DNA from: Phorcus lineatus
Lineage: Eukaryota; Mollusca; Gastropoda; Trochida; Trochidae
Length of the DNA stretch: 64,000 nucleotides
Assembly: GCA_921293015.1 (NCBI GenBank)
Contig: OV121084.1
Span: 46,969,864-47,033,863, forward strand
Reading direction: 5' to 3'
Below the pieces are notes generated by a model, which was not told the DNA's origin, searched no databases, and saw only the letters and a program-made list of their open reading frames with translations. The position numbers were made by a program, and so were the translations under genes. Below, in pieces: positions 24,703-37,100 of the stretch (position 1 is its first letter; every line of letters begins with the position of its first letter).

Positions 24703-27700
24703 TCCATGCGAGCATGCGAATGTCTCTGCAAATGCTCGGGTGGCCCACTAAACCGTATTAGATTGTTCGTGAATTTGAAGAGAAGAGTGCATAGTAATCC
24801 ATGGAAGAATAGTGACCATGGAGCAACTGTTGAAACTGAAGTTGGCAATAGGCACGTTCAAAAATACAAATGCCGCAACCGCATGATTTTTAAGACAAAA
24901 TTTAAAAAACATGCTAACATTTCTACTGTCATGTTTGCACTTAATCTACAATGGGCTTAACGTTTTGTCATCAATTTGAAGTACTGTACATTACCGGGAG
25001 CGGTGATTATCGACTGCAATAATTAAATTACCAACAGATACACTAGCCCAATTACATACCCTGATTTTACTGACCCTGACCACATTTTAATTTAGCAAAA
25101 ATAATAACTGGGTATGAATTGTCTTTTAGGCAATGAATATATTACATTTCATGGTGAAAAAATGACCCTATTAGGAATTGCGACCTCATCTTTAAAACAT
25201 TGTTTTGGGACATTGTCTGCCAAGTTTGTATGCAGTGCAATGCATTTTTTAATGTCATGGTTATTTTTAATACTGTTTATTAAATAAAATTTGGACATTG
25301 AATAATTAAACTGTGACCAACTGTTGAAACAGAGATTTGTATTTCTGGAAATAATACATCCTAAGAAACTAATATCAATGGCAACTATGTACATATATAT
25401 ATGTTTGTTTGAATATATATGTATGTTAATAGTTGAGTGAGTGAGTGAGTTATTGTTTAACGCCGCTTGGGCAATATTTCAGCCATTAGCGGCGTGTGTT
25501 AATAGTTGACATTGCTAAAAAATTTTACTTAAAGATCGACTGAAATGACAATGGTAACTTTCGTGATTCATAAAATATGTAGTCAAATTCGCCAGTAACT
25601 TGAATTTAAATTTTCTAAATCAGCCGATAAACAACTTTGATACGGCTTATCAAATCACCAGCTAATTAGCACCAGTGAACAGAACTGAAGCGTGTCCTGT
25701 CGCGTGACGTGTTAGTCGGCGGAAGTATAACCTCCTTAATGAAAGGACAACAGGAAATCTCACAGTCTTAACAACTGTTTAAACATATTCTAAGTCATCC
25801 GAACAACTCCAAACTCTGATAAATTGATGTTTGATATATCTTTGATTATTTGTATTGTTCCAAGCGAAAGACAGTGTTTTTATAAGATGCTATGCGCACT
25901 ATCCCATGTGTACATGAATTACGACGTCTGCCAAATGTTGTCACAACAATCAGACTGGTTTAACTAATTTTATTCTTTTATGACACACAGGTGGCCTTTG
26001 TGTAATCCTATCGTATTCAATTTCGATTCTTGATTTAATGGTCTCTAATTATACCTTTTTAATTTTCACGCCTTGGACCCGCCATCGTAATATATTTCCT
26101 GTCATAATGGCGTAACTCTTGGCATTCGACTGCTACTTAGTTTATTGTCACGCCGTGCAGTCATTATGAACCAATGATATTGTAGCAGATATACTCAACC
26201 AATAAATTAAGAGAAGGAGATTTGGCTCATGCACTTCTACCAACGATGACACTCATTTTAAAAAGTACATCGTGAATAACAGGTACCAACATTTTTTGGG
26301 ATTACATAGGATGTTTCTAACACTTGCGCCAGGTATGTTTTCATGTCATTGATTGTTAACTTCAAAGACAGAGATATAATAGATAACATAATGATAAATG
26401 TTTGTTGAAAACAAACTAATCATCCACTATGTACTAAGTTGTCATGAAAGTGAAGTGAAAGAAAATATTTTTTCTACAGTATACATTAAACAATTTATTT
26501 TGCGTTGTCTCCCGTTTATTACAAAAACTTCCTTTTTTTCTTAACAATTTAGGAGTTTATATCGATAAATACATGATTTAACACTACGAGTTAACCTATA
26601 GTGGTGGATCTCTCACCGACCAAGTTCTAAACCTTTTTGATATAAACCCACCCACGAAAACCGCGTCCAATGATTGTCACAGTCCTATCAAAATGTATTT
26701 GATGACTGAGAAGGAAAGTTGATATCATGAAGCAGTTACTTATCGTTTTTAGGAATTCTTTCGGTCATGCTGTTGCCTTTATTTTGCTGTTGAATTTGCT
26801 TAAAAATACAAAGAAAATCAAAGGCCTGGACTAGCACGTCACACATTGGGCCTGGCTTCGAATCATGCTTCGATGATTTTGACTATGCGTTCGCCAGTCT
26901 CATTAGGCGGTTATCCAAAGCAGGGGTATAAAAGGTCTCCTAAAAGTCTAATTAAAGCGTATATTTTCTCATTTTTTGGTTCTTTTGATTCTTATAAATG
27001 AATCGAATACAGATAATAATTTGTAATAATCAAAATTATCCGTTACGTCTCCTCTTTAAGGCATGATCAATGTGCGCCCAGTAATGTAGTTTTGCCATTA
27101 AATTGCCATCTAAGTCTGAATTCATTACATTTTCTTAAAAGGTCTGTGTTCTATTTCTGCAAGCTGTTTTGAACATAAGCTGCTCCACTCTCAAAAAGCT
27201 GTTTTGTCACAACAGAATTGTTCTTTCAAAATCAAAGAGTGTCCTCTTAATTTTATTCTATGTTGAGAGTCGGTTTGACTGTTCTTGTCCTTTGTGTTGA
27301 AAAACTCATCATTCAAGTTGGCAAATCAAACAAAACCTGTTTTCATAAAGATACATGGCCTTCAATTTTTGTAGTGCAGAGATATCTGGTAAATCCTAGG
27401 GTATGGTAGTAAATTTAGTGACTGAGTTAATGTTGAGCACTGCTTGGGTAATATTTCAGCTATTAGAAGCATATTGTTGTATACCCTGGCTGCGTTTGAT
27501 TCAGTTGTCATGCTTCCAAAAAAAGCTGAGAACATGCAGCCATGGGAATGACAAGAGAGCTGATCAACAAATTTCATCATGCCAATTATTAAAAATTGTG
27601 TCTTATGTTTGCTGCAGAACCTTCAAGATAACATCAGGTCGACTTGCCAGATTTGCTGATGGTGCAGCAGTTGCTGAAGTAAGTATAAAGAATTTTTAAC

Positions 27701-30700
27701 TCATTTGCATATTTTCTGTCCTTGAAGTTGATCAACAAATTTTCTTTGTAACAGATATTTGTGAATACTGTAATTAATTATTCTGTCTCTTGGTATTCTT
27801 CTTTCTCTTTTGCTTATCTTTGAAGTTTTGTTTCAGCATGGAGATACATCAGTTCTCGTTACAGCTGTCAGTCGCAACAAACCATCATCCTCTTCATTCC
27901 TTCCTCTAACAGTAAGTCATCCCAATGAAGAAAACAAGTTTTATATCAAACTTTCCTGAATCATTCTAGGATTATATATATGTCTCCTGCCAAAATGTCC
28001 CACCATAACTATGTCCTTCCGTAAGATTTTATGTCTTATCGAACTCGCCTTGGTCCTTATTTAAAACTTGGTTAGAACATTAGATCTAATAATGGAGATA
28101 TTTTGAATATGATTAATTGATTTTGTCCATTTCCTTCGCAATTAGAGCACTGAGTGTGCTCTGTAGATAAAGACCTTTTAAGGCACGCATCTTATCATTG
28201 AAAAAGTAATCATATATTTTTTATGCCGAAGCGCTGCTTATGACTGAAATATCGCTTAAGTGGTGCTAAGCAATGAATTGATAATAAAGTAAAGTAAGAA
28301 AACTAAATTGGTCCGATTATGTCCAGGTTGACTATCGTCAGAAGGCCGCAGCTGCAGGGAGGATTCCCACCAACTATCTCCGACGTGAGTTAGGAGCCTC
28401 CGACAATGAGATTCTTGCTAGCAGACTTATTGGTATGTACTTATTTTTTAATCCAACTCTTTGGAAAATTTCTTGAGAGGATTGACAAAATAAAAAATAA
28501 GAAATCTTAATCCTTATCTTGCTTGCCCAGGTTTTAACTGGTTGACAGTAATAAGACACACGCTCGCTTTTTGAAATGGACAGAGTTGTATCTTGATCTG
28601 AAAATATAGTGCCATACTGCCATGGGAACTGGCATATTCATAGAAAAGAATACCAGATTCATTGTCTTGATATATCACTAGTGGCCCCTTAGGCACTACT
28701 AAGTAGACTCAACTATTTATCTTTGAGTGTAAAATATCATTTAGCAACTAAAGGGTTGATAATCTACACGATTTAACATATTTTTGTGAGACTGTATTGC
28801 TTTTAAACAAGAATTAAACATAATCAACACTACTTCACCATGAAACCTATTTGAATGAAATGTTTCTAATTTCAGCTCTAGAACTTATAGATAGCAATAT
28901 TGGCAATCAAGTTTTTGTATCATTGCACCCGATAATATTGTTTTGTTGCAATAGTTTCTGAGACCCCCATACTGGTATTTGTAAATCATTTTCTTGAGAA
29001 AATATGTTGATGCATTCAAGCCTTGACTCAATTGTTGCAGACCGATCCCTGCGTCCACTGTTTCCACAAGGTTATTTCCATGAGACACAGGTTGGTTTTC
29101 AGAGTGTTTTCTCTATTCCGGTAATATCAAGTCATTAAAGATTGAAGAATTTGTTAACTAGGCTAGTCAGGGTTCCAGATAAGATGAATATTTGTGTAAA
29201 ATACGCACAGGTAATTCAGATATATGCATTAAAAATAAACTCAATGAGTGACAGATATGCACAACTTTTTATTTCTGCATGTCTGATCTTTTCATCTTGA
29301 ATAGTAGTCAACTTGATGCCAACCTGTATGAAAACAAAGATTACCAATTTTATATTTCATCAAAGAGAAATCACTCGTTTATCTACAGATTAAAGGTGTG
29401 GAAAATATAATCAATGGCTAACATCAACAAAGATACTTACTTTGAATGAGGATCTGAAAACGATAAATTTTTAAAAACTCCTAGTCTTTTCCATTTGGTA
29501 ATTTTACTCCTCAATTTTCATTTTTATGAGTGAAATACCTGATTCCAAATAATTATCTGGAGCCCTGCTAGTTTTTACTTGAAAAAAGTCTACAAAGCCC
29601 TCTTGATAACATTGATTAATGAACACAGATGATGTTAATGATAATAATAGTAAGTGTTTTTGTATTATGCCAATAATCCAATCAACTTGTGGTTGTGTTA
29701 GGCACTACATCATATACAAGTCAAAATTGATGTTATTTTTGGCTCAGGAGTGTCTTTATTTTGGTTTGAAAGGTATTGAGAGAAAAACAGTTATAGGTAA
29801 AGATTGGCAGAGTGTTCCAGGTTGTGGCTGCAGTGATTCAAATTGTTTGTTCCCATATCATTTAATAGTAAAATATATAAAATGAAAGGTTAAGTAACAG
29901 ACTCTTCGTTTAGGGTGATTTCTATAACCTGAAATGTGTACAGTACACTTTTTAGAATCTGTTTTTTAAATTAATTTATTCCTGGTTGAATCCATTTAAA
30001 ATTTCACTTAACCTTCTTATAACTCTAATGTCCTAGTGATACAGTTGATATCATGGACATAAGGAACTAAAGAAAATAAATTAATATGAAATAGACCTTT
30101 GACACACTTGAATTTATGTATCCTAATGAAAACTGTTATCGATGATTTCAGCTTGTATGTAACTTGTTGGCAGTAGATGGTGTCAATGATCCTGATGTCA
30201 TAAGTATCAATGCAGGTTGGTTTGACTTTCAATTCTTCACTAATTCTCGAGATCACCTCCTCTTAAGAAACCACACTGGACCTGTTGGATGAATTACCCC
30301 CACCATCATACTGATTTCCAGGAGTCGTAATTTGTTGAGAAAAGAAATGATCTGTCATTGGACACTTACTTTAAGAATAATTCAGGAACGTCAAGTAAAA
30401 TGGTTACTTTACAGGATAGACTGTGATTGTAAATAAAGAAGTTGATCAGGATTAACTTTACCCATATTATCAACCAATTCTGTGACGCAGGCTTTTTGGA
30501 GTTGGGGAAATAACGAAATTATCAATGAAACCGTGCAATTCAAGGGCAGGTCTTGTTGTTTTCTTTTAAGGAGTTTCACATCAACCATTATAGACATTTG
30601 GTCAAAATATATTATCCTTCTTGATCTCCCTATGTAATATATATGAAGGGGCTTGAGCATTGCATGCTGATAATGTATTCTGAACTCAAACCTTCTGATC

Positions 30701-31129
30701 TCCTTAGTGATCTTAGTTTAAGACTGGTATTAATTCTTGTTGTAGCTTCTGCAGCTCTTGCAGTGTCCAATATTCCCTGGAATGGACCAGTTGGTGAGAA
30801 CTAACCTTTTTCTCAATGTCTTTAAAAAAAACCCATTATCATTAGATCTGAAATAAGCCATTGATAAATGCCAAAGATCACATCTGTTAGCCACATTTTA
30901 GATGACTAGTTCAAATTCCACCATGGAGAAATAATTGTTAATAGAAATGTTGATTTTATTGATAACCTTGAGATCATTTGCAAATAATGACAATGATGAT
31001 GTTTTGATACTTCAGCTGCAGTGAGAGTAGGATTTATCGAGAATGAAGTTGTTATCAACCCCACTAGGCGACAGATGTTACACAGCACTCTCAATCTCGT
31101 GGTCACCGGAGCAGAACACAATAAAGTTG
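24694..31129 (+). CDS. PNPT1: PNPT1 exons 1-8: targeting peptide and first RNase PH core
   Basis: Exons: 24694-24851, 27618-27678, 27837-27911, 28327-28432, 29041-29090, 30152-30215, 30746-30793, 31016-31129. Exon 1 gives a Cys/Arg-rich leader with no acidic residue in its first 34 positions or so, then a VETEVGNR block. The core carries [68 protein letters not shown] and [15 protein letters not shown], all hallmark PNPase blocks. The exon 1 donor appears to be AG followed by GCACGT, a GC-AG intron. This choice keeps frame and gives exactly the family length GNR + 7 residues + RLARFADG. The alternative GT four bases on needs an internal acceptor and loses residues. Confidence 0.95.
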
Positions 31130-34100
31130 GTGAGTCCACTTGTCAAGGCTTTCCACTTCTCTAAGCAGCTTTAGATGTTTCATACCAAACAGTTCAAAAT
31201 GTGCTTTAACCTTTTGCTTCAATATCCTCCCAGGATATGTTGTTGAAGTACATAAACTTCATTGTTTGTTACCTTCACATTGATACTTTAGAAGCTATTT
31301 GTCTCACAAGTTTCCAAAATTATTGATGAGATACAAATGTTTTTTGATGTTAAACAATAATGGCAATTATTTGAGATGAATCTCCTGTCCTCACACAAAA
31401 ACATTATGACTACTTCAGTCATGACTATCTCGTTCAGAATTACAAGCTAGTCAGGAATTTGCATGATTTTGCACTTTTGACTCACCACAAGAGATCTAAA
31501 ATTTTATAAGTTAATTAATAAGTTAAGTTAATAATTATTCCCCATCTACGATATAAATCATTAACCTCAAACGTTACATTGCTAAAGTTCCTTTACCAAA
31601 AGGTAAAAGCACAAGTACGCTCCCTCTTAACTAGTCCACCACTTGATAAATAGACGAGGCACTGTATTGTATGTCAAATTAATGTTCTAGAAGTTTTTGT
31701 CTGTAGTTTAAGATAATAATACTGACGATGATTGGGGCGGGATAGCGCAGTGGTTAGCGCGTTCGGCTTCGGATCAAGAGGTCCGTGGTTTGAATCCCGC
31801 CGGGGGCTCGGCAACTTTGTCTGCAGTAGAGAACTGTTCTACACGCAGTAAGGTTTGGGTGCAATGCTACACTGAATTTCAGCGCAGTACCACCCATGGT
31901 TCACTAGTTCCAGCCGATGCTCGCAGGTTTCATCGCAATGCATAGCCACAATGGTGTTGTGGGCTTTCTCCTTGCAATAATACTAGCAGCCGCGATATAA
32001 GTGAAATAATCTTGAAAGCGGCGTTAAACCCCTTATCACCTCACCTCACCTGATGATGATATAACAAGCGATGCTATTGCAGTGATGTTAGAGTCAGCGG
32101 CAGATAACATTCTACAGCAGGACTTCCTGAAGGCAATCAAGCAGGGAGTGAAAGAGACTCAGTCCATCATCAGACAGATCAATGCTCTCCGCACGCAGAT
32201 TGGGGTTGAGAAGAGAGAGTTTCAGCGAGGTGTTTCCGTATCGGAGTCCATACGGGACCAGGTCCGTAGGTATGATCATCTTTTTGACTTCCCTGTTTCT
32301 AGTTCCACTTGGTTCTTGTGTTCATACTCCATCATTGATCAATATCAAACTAATTTGACTTTTTATTTTCAGCCTTGCTGTGACCAGATTGAAAGATATA
32401 TTTTACAATGATTCTCATGACAAGGTTAGATTTGTTTTTATAAAATTTCCAACAAAATTCAAGGCCTTAAAATGATCTTATCATTCACTTTTTTATCATT
32501 ATTGATAAGATAATATCCTTGCAGTGCATTTTTATAAATGATAAAACTATCAGTTCTCCAAAATGCCATCTACATATGGTTAACAAAAAGTTTTTAAAAG
32601 TTGTTATTAGGATGTGAATATGTCCATGCTCCCTGCAGTATTGCATTTAAAAACGAGGTAATATCTGAGGATGATTTTTCTATAACAAATATCTATTTCC
32701 AGATATCCAGAGATGTTGCAGTGCAAGCTGTTCATGAAGATATACTGACTAGTTTGAAAAGTGAGATTTTCTATCTTAACACACAATCTTATTGATTAAT
32801 TAGTGCAGAACTAATTCAGCAACCATCCGTAGAACTTACAAGTAATTAACAAAAGGAGAGTAACTATTCTTTTTTTTCTTGTTAGAAATTCTTGTTTTGA
32901 AAAAAGAGCAATCAGTCATATTGTATCACCATTATTCATTTCATGTTTCATTATTTTATTAATTTGATATATTTCATTATTATCAACATTAATCATGATA
33001 TTTATTTTGGAATAAAATTAATATAATGTATGCAATTATTGATGACAATAATCTGTTTTGGTTCTAAACATAGAGTTCCAGTTATGACTAGTTCATGTTT
33101 TCAGGTGATGATCCAGATCTTGATGCGTCCCAGATATCAGATGCTTTCAACTTCGTAACCAAAGAAACTTTCAGAAACTTGATATTAGAGGAAAACCGAA
33201 GGTAAGTTATTTTTTTCATTACATACGAAAATGTTGCTGTATTATAAAGTTTAAGATTAAAAAACTAACATCCTATGAATATATGAATAAAGATTTTACC
33301 ACGTGTGTCTCTGTAGTTACACCACCAAGTGTGCAATGATTAGAGTTTATCATTATGCTCTGGCATTTTAGAAATATGTTTTTCTGATTCCGCTTACTAC
33401 AGTGAATCTTTTTTCAGGTGTGATGGTCGAGGTTTGACTGACCTGAGAGACATTTCATGTCAGGTCGACCTGTTCAAACCTCTCCATGGGTCGGCAATTT
33501 TTCAGAGAGGTCAAACACAGGTAATACTTTCAACATCAGAATTCAGTTTAAGTGTATCAAAATGTCAAACCGGCTAACAAGTTTCACCTCCATATAATCA
33601 TCTACATTGTGTTTGAGCCTTTCTAAATGCATTGAATACCAGCCTTTAACATTATTTCAGAGATATTCTAGGAGGAGGGTATAGAGTTCATATCACCTCA
33701 GTTTGTCAAAAAAACAAATGAAAGGATCTTACCATTTAATACTGATGTCACTTTAATTAACATATTTAATCTGTTTTAGGTCTTGTGCACAGTTACATTT
33801 GACAGTCTAGAGGCAGCCTTCAAATCAAATCCTGTCTCCGCCATTATGGGGTAAGTATTATACGTGAAGACATTTTGTATCAAAATTGTCACATTTTGAA
33901 AAGTTCTATTCATCCTTTATTTTAAATCGTATGTGATTCAGTGAAGCGGTCAATCTCCATTCAAGAGTTTATGTTCCAATGAATTGCTACCATCTTGGCT
34001 TGCTAAGTTTAATCCCTCCTTTAGACCTTTCTTGCCATTAGTACTTTACACATATTTAATCTGTTTAAAACTGATATACTTCCTCTCTTCAGGCCAGCAT

Positions 34101-37100
34101 TTAGGCTGTTGACTCAATTTTCATACAGTAGAGTTTAGTTTGAAGATTTATCTGACTAACTGCTGTTGGAATATCATGTAACATTGAAATTATGTAAGAT
34201 GTAAGCTGGGATGTTTTCACCTAAACTGAATTAGCAAATTAAGTGCATTAGCAATTATTGAATTTTCATAGGTTAATATTAACTCTCATTATCATTAAAG
34301 TCATTATTATTATTTTCAGAGGTTTCAAAGAGAAGAATTTCATGCTGCATTATGAGGTAAGAGCTAAAGGTCCAAATTAAATATCCAAAGATTTGCTCAA
34401 GTTGTTTATTTGACATTTATTAAACCTTAGATTAGAACACTAAAATATAATTACATTCTTCACTCCTAGAAAACAAATACAAATGTTTTAATCATGGCAG
34501 TATCATTTTTCGGCCACCTGTTTAAATTTAACTCTTCGAAATAGTTTATCAAAAGTTTATTTGTTCTAGTTTCCACCTTACGCTACCAATGAAACTGGCC
34601 GACCTGGATCTATAGGACGCAGAGAACTAGGGCATGGTGAGATGATTGAATATTTTTAGCTCATCAGGTCTGAAAGACTGATGGGCTTATGGCATGGCAA
34701 GGCGTCCGGCGTCCGTCCATCCGTCCATCCATCCGTCCATCCGTAAACTTTTCACTTTTTCGACTTCTTCTCCAGAACCAATGACTCTAGAGAGCTGAAA
34801 TTTTATGTGCATACTCCTTGGCAAATGGGGATTCTAAATTGTAGATTTTGTGACCCCATGACCCCAAATGAGGTCACAGGGGTCAAAACATGAAAAAACC
34901 TATTTTCATCTTCTTCTCCAGTTCCAAAAGGTCCAGAGAGCTGAAAAGTTGTGTGTAGACTCCTTGGGCACTGGAGATTCTAAATTGTAGGTTTGGTGAC
35001 CCCATGACCCCAAATGGGGTCACAGGGGTCAAAACCTGAAAAACCTAATTTCATCTTCTTCTCCAGTTCCAAAAGGTCTAGAGAGCTGAAAAGGTGTGTG
35101 TAGACTCCTTGGCCAACGGGGATTCTAAATTGTAGGTTTGGTGACCCCATGACCCCACATGGGGTCACAGGGGTCAAAACCTTAAAAACCTAATTTCATC
35201 TTCTTCTCCAGTTCCAAAAGGTCTAGAGAGCTGAAAAGGTGTGTGTAGACTCCTTGGCCAACGGTAGGGGTGAAACGGTACGGCTATGCCACGGTTCGGT
35301 GCGTATTGCGGTACGGAGCTCTCGGTTCGGTAATTTTCGGTTCGGTCCATCTCTATTTCAAAACCATTCATCAACAATAAATATAATAGAGATCTGAGGT
35401 ATGAAATGCACAAAAACTTGAATTGTGGAGGAAGTCTTCAAAAATATTAAAATATCTGACTAGAATGCACTCAAAAAGAGAGCTAGTTGTAGTCCTTAAC
35501 AGTGAACAGAACACTCAAAGAACTTGTAAATAAGTTGTAACTTGTAAACTTGTCAAAATATTTATTTGAATTTATTTTAGTGAGTCAATTACACTTTGAT
35601 TATTTGATATTTTCAAGTCTTTAGCTGAAGTTTTACTCTTTTAAAATTATTTAGAATTCAATAAAACCATTGGAGCTTGTGATTTTTGCAAATTAAAATT
35701 TTGTAACTTATTTTCAAAATCTAATACTTTATTTAGTTTTATTACTTTATAATAATCAATCAGTGTTCATTGACACATCAAATATTCACTGGTCACTAAT
35801 AAAGCAATGCAGCTCTAAAATCGATCGACCACAATTGGATTTCATTGTCAATGAGTTCGAAGAAAAGTACTTTCGTTTTGACTAAATTCCAAGATAAAAT
35901 AGCTCGTTTAAGAAATGTCATTTTGTTCTGATGTTTGTGACATATACATTTCCATTTCCATAATTCCATTATTAAAGCCGGTCATATAAAGATATATGAG
36001 TCATTCTCAAAAAAGGGGTAAATGCTTGTCCTGAGGGCATATCTTTTTTTTAAAAAATTTGGGGTCAATTTTCTTAATATCATAGTATACACTGGGATAG
36101 ATTCTACGTTTGCTGTGTGAATAAAAAAAAAATACTTAGTTAATTTCGGTACTTACAAGCTATTTTACCACCCAAAAACACCCATTTATGACTGTCCCAG
36201 GTCGACCCCCTCAGCAAAGTCACCCCCTCCAGAGCCAGAAAACGCGTCATTTAAAAAAAATATATAAATGCAATTGAAGTATGAATAGCTTAAATAAGCA
36301 TTGACATTCTTATAATTGCCATTATGATAACATATATTTATTAAATATGCAATTTTATACCTGTCCCTCAGAAAAGTGTCCTTCATGTAACAACCACATA
36401 AAATACCAAAATACTATCTGACCACAAAAAAAAAATCTTATCTTCTTCCTGTCCTGCTCATTGAGAGCATCCTTTTTATGCTGGTGCCATGTGATGCTAG
36501 CTGCTTGTGAATCTCAGTGTTCTTAAAAATCCTGATTCAAGGTAAGAAATTGTTGAGTATCTTTTAGTACCATCCTTTATGTAACGGCCATTTATCAACC
36601 TTATTGTTTGTTTTCATAAATGAGCATTTTTTGTGAAGTGACTTCTGTGATCATGATGACCAACATATGACCTTTTTTGATACTGATGCCATCATTAATG
36701 CATTAGATTTTTTTGGGGGTGAATGCCGTCCTTCATGTAACAGTCCTTTGTGTAACAGGACTATTTGTTACACGAAGGACAGATTTTGTTACATGAATGA
36801 CTTTCGATACTCAAAACAACTATTTTATTCATCAGGACAGACCTGAGAAAATTGGTCTTCTAAATAATGTTAATGCCATATTGTTCTAAAGTTTGTTAAT
36901 GTTCACATTTTGATTAAATTGTCATTTTGAAGTTTGGAATATCCTTCGTGTAACACCTAAACGTCCTTTATGTAACATCTGCATAGGATTTCGCATGAGT
37001 ATGTTACCATATTTTCATATCTTCATCAGGACAGACCTGAACAAATAAGTTTACTAAATATTTCTGATGTCCTATTGTTTTTAAAGATTTTTATTGTTCA

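Larger units (their letters stand above)
24852..27617 (+). other. PNPT1: PNPT1 intron 1
   Basis: A 2.8-kb intron with no exon that I can support. It contains the SINE 3' remnant at 25434-25500. The rest is AT-rich single-copy-looking sequence. Confidence 0.7.

Noticed and set aside
27403-27699. 98-residue open frame as a separate gene
   Set aside because: Only its 3' part is coding, as PNPT1 exon 2; the upstream part is intron and SINE remnant.
31734-31806. Functional tRNA gene on the plus strand
   Set aside because: A and B boxes are present, but the sequence continues into a SINE body with a tail and the acceptor stem is not closed.
34980-35413. Short minus-strand frames with GVMGSPNLQ repeats as a repeat protein
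   Set aside because: They are translations of the 145-bp non-coding tandem units in PNPT1 intron 16.
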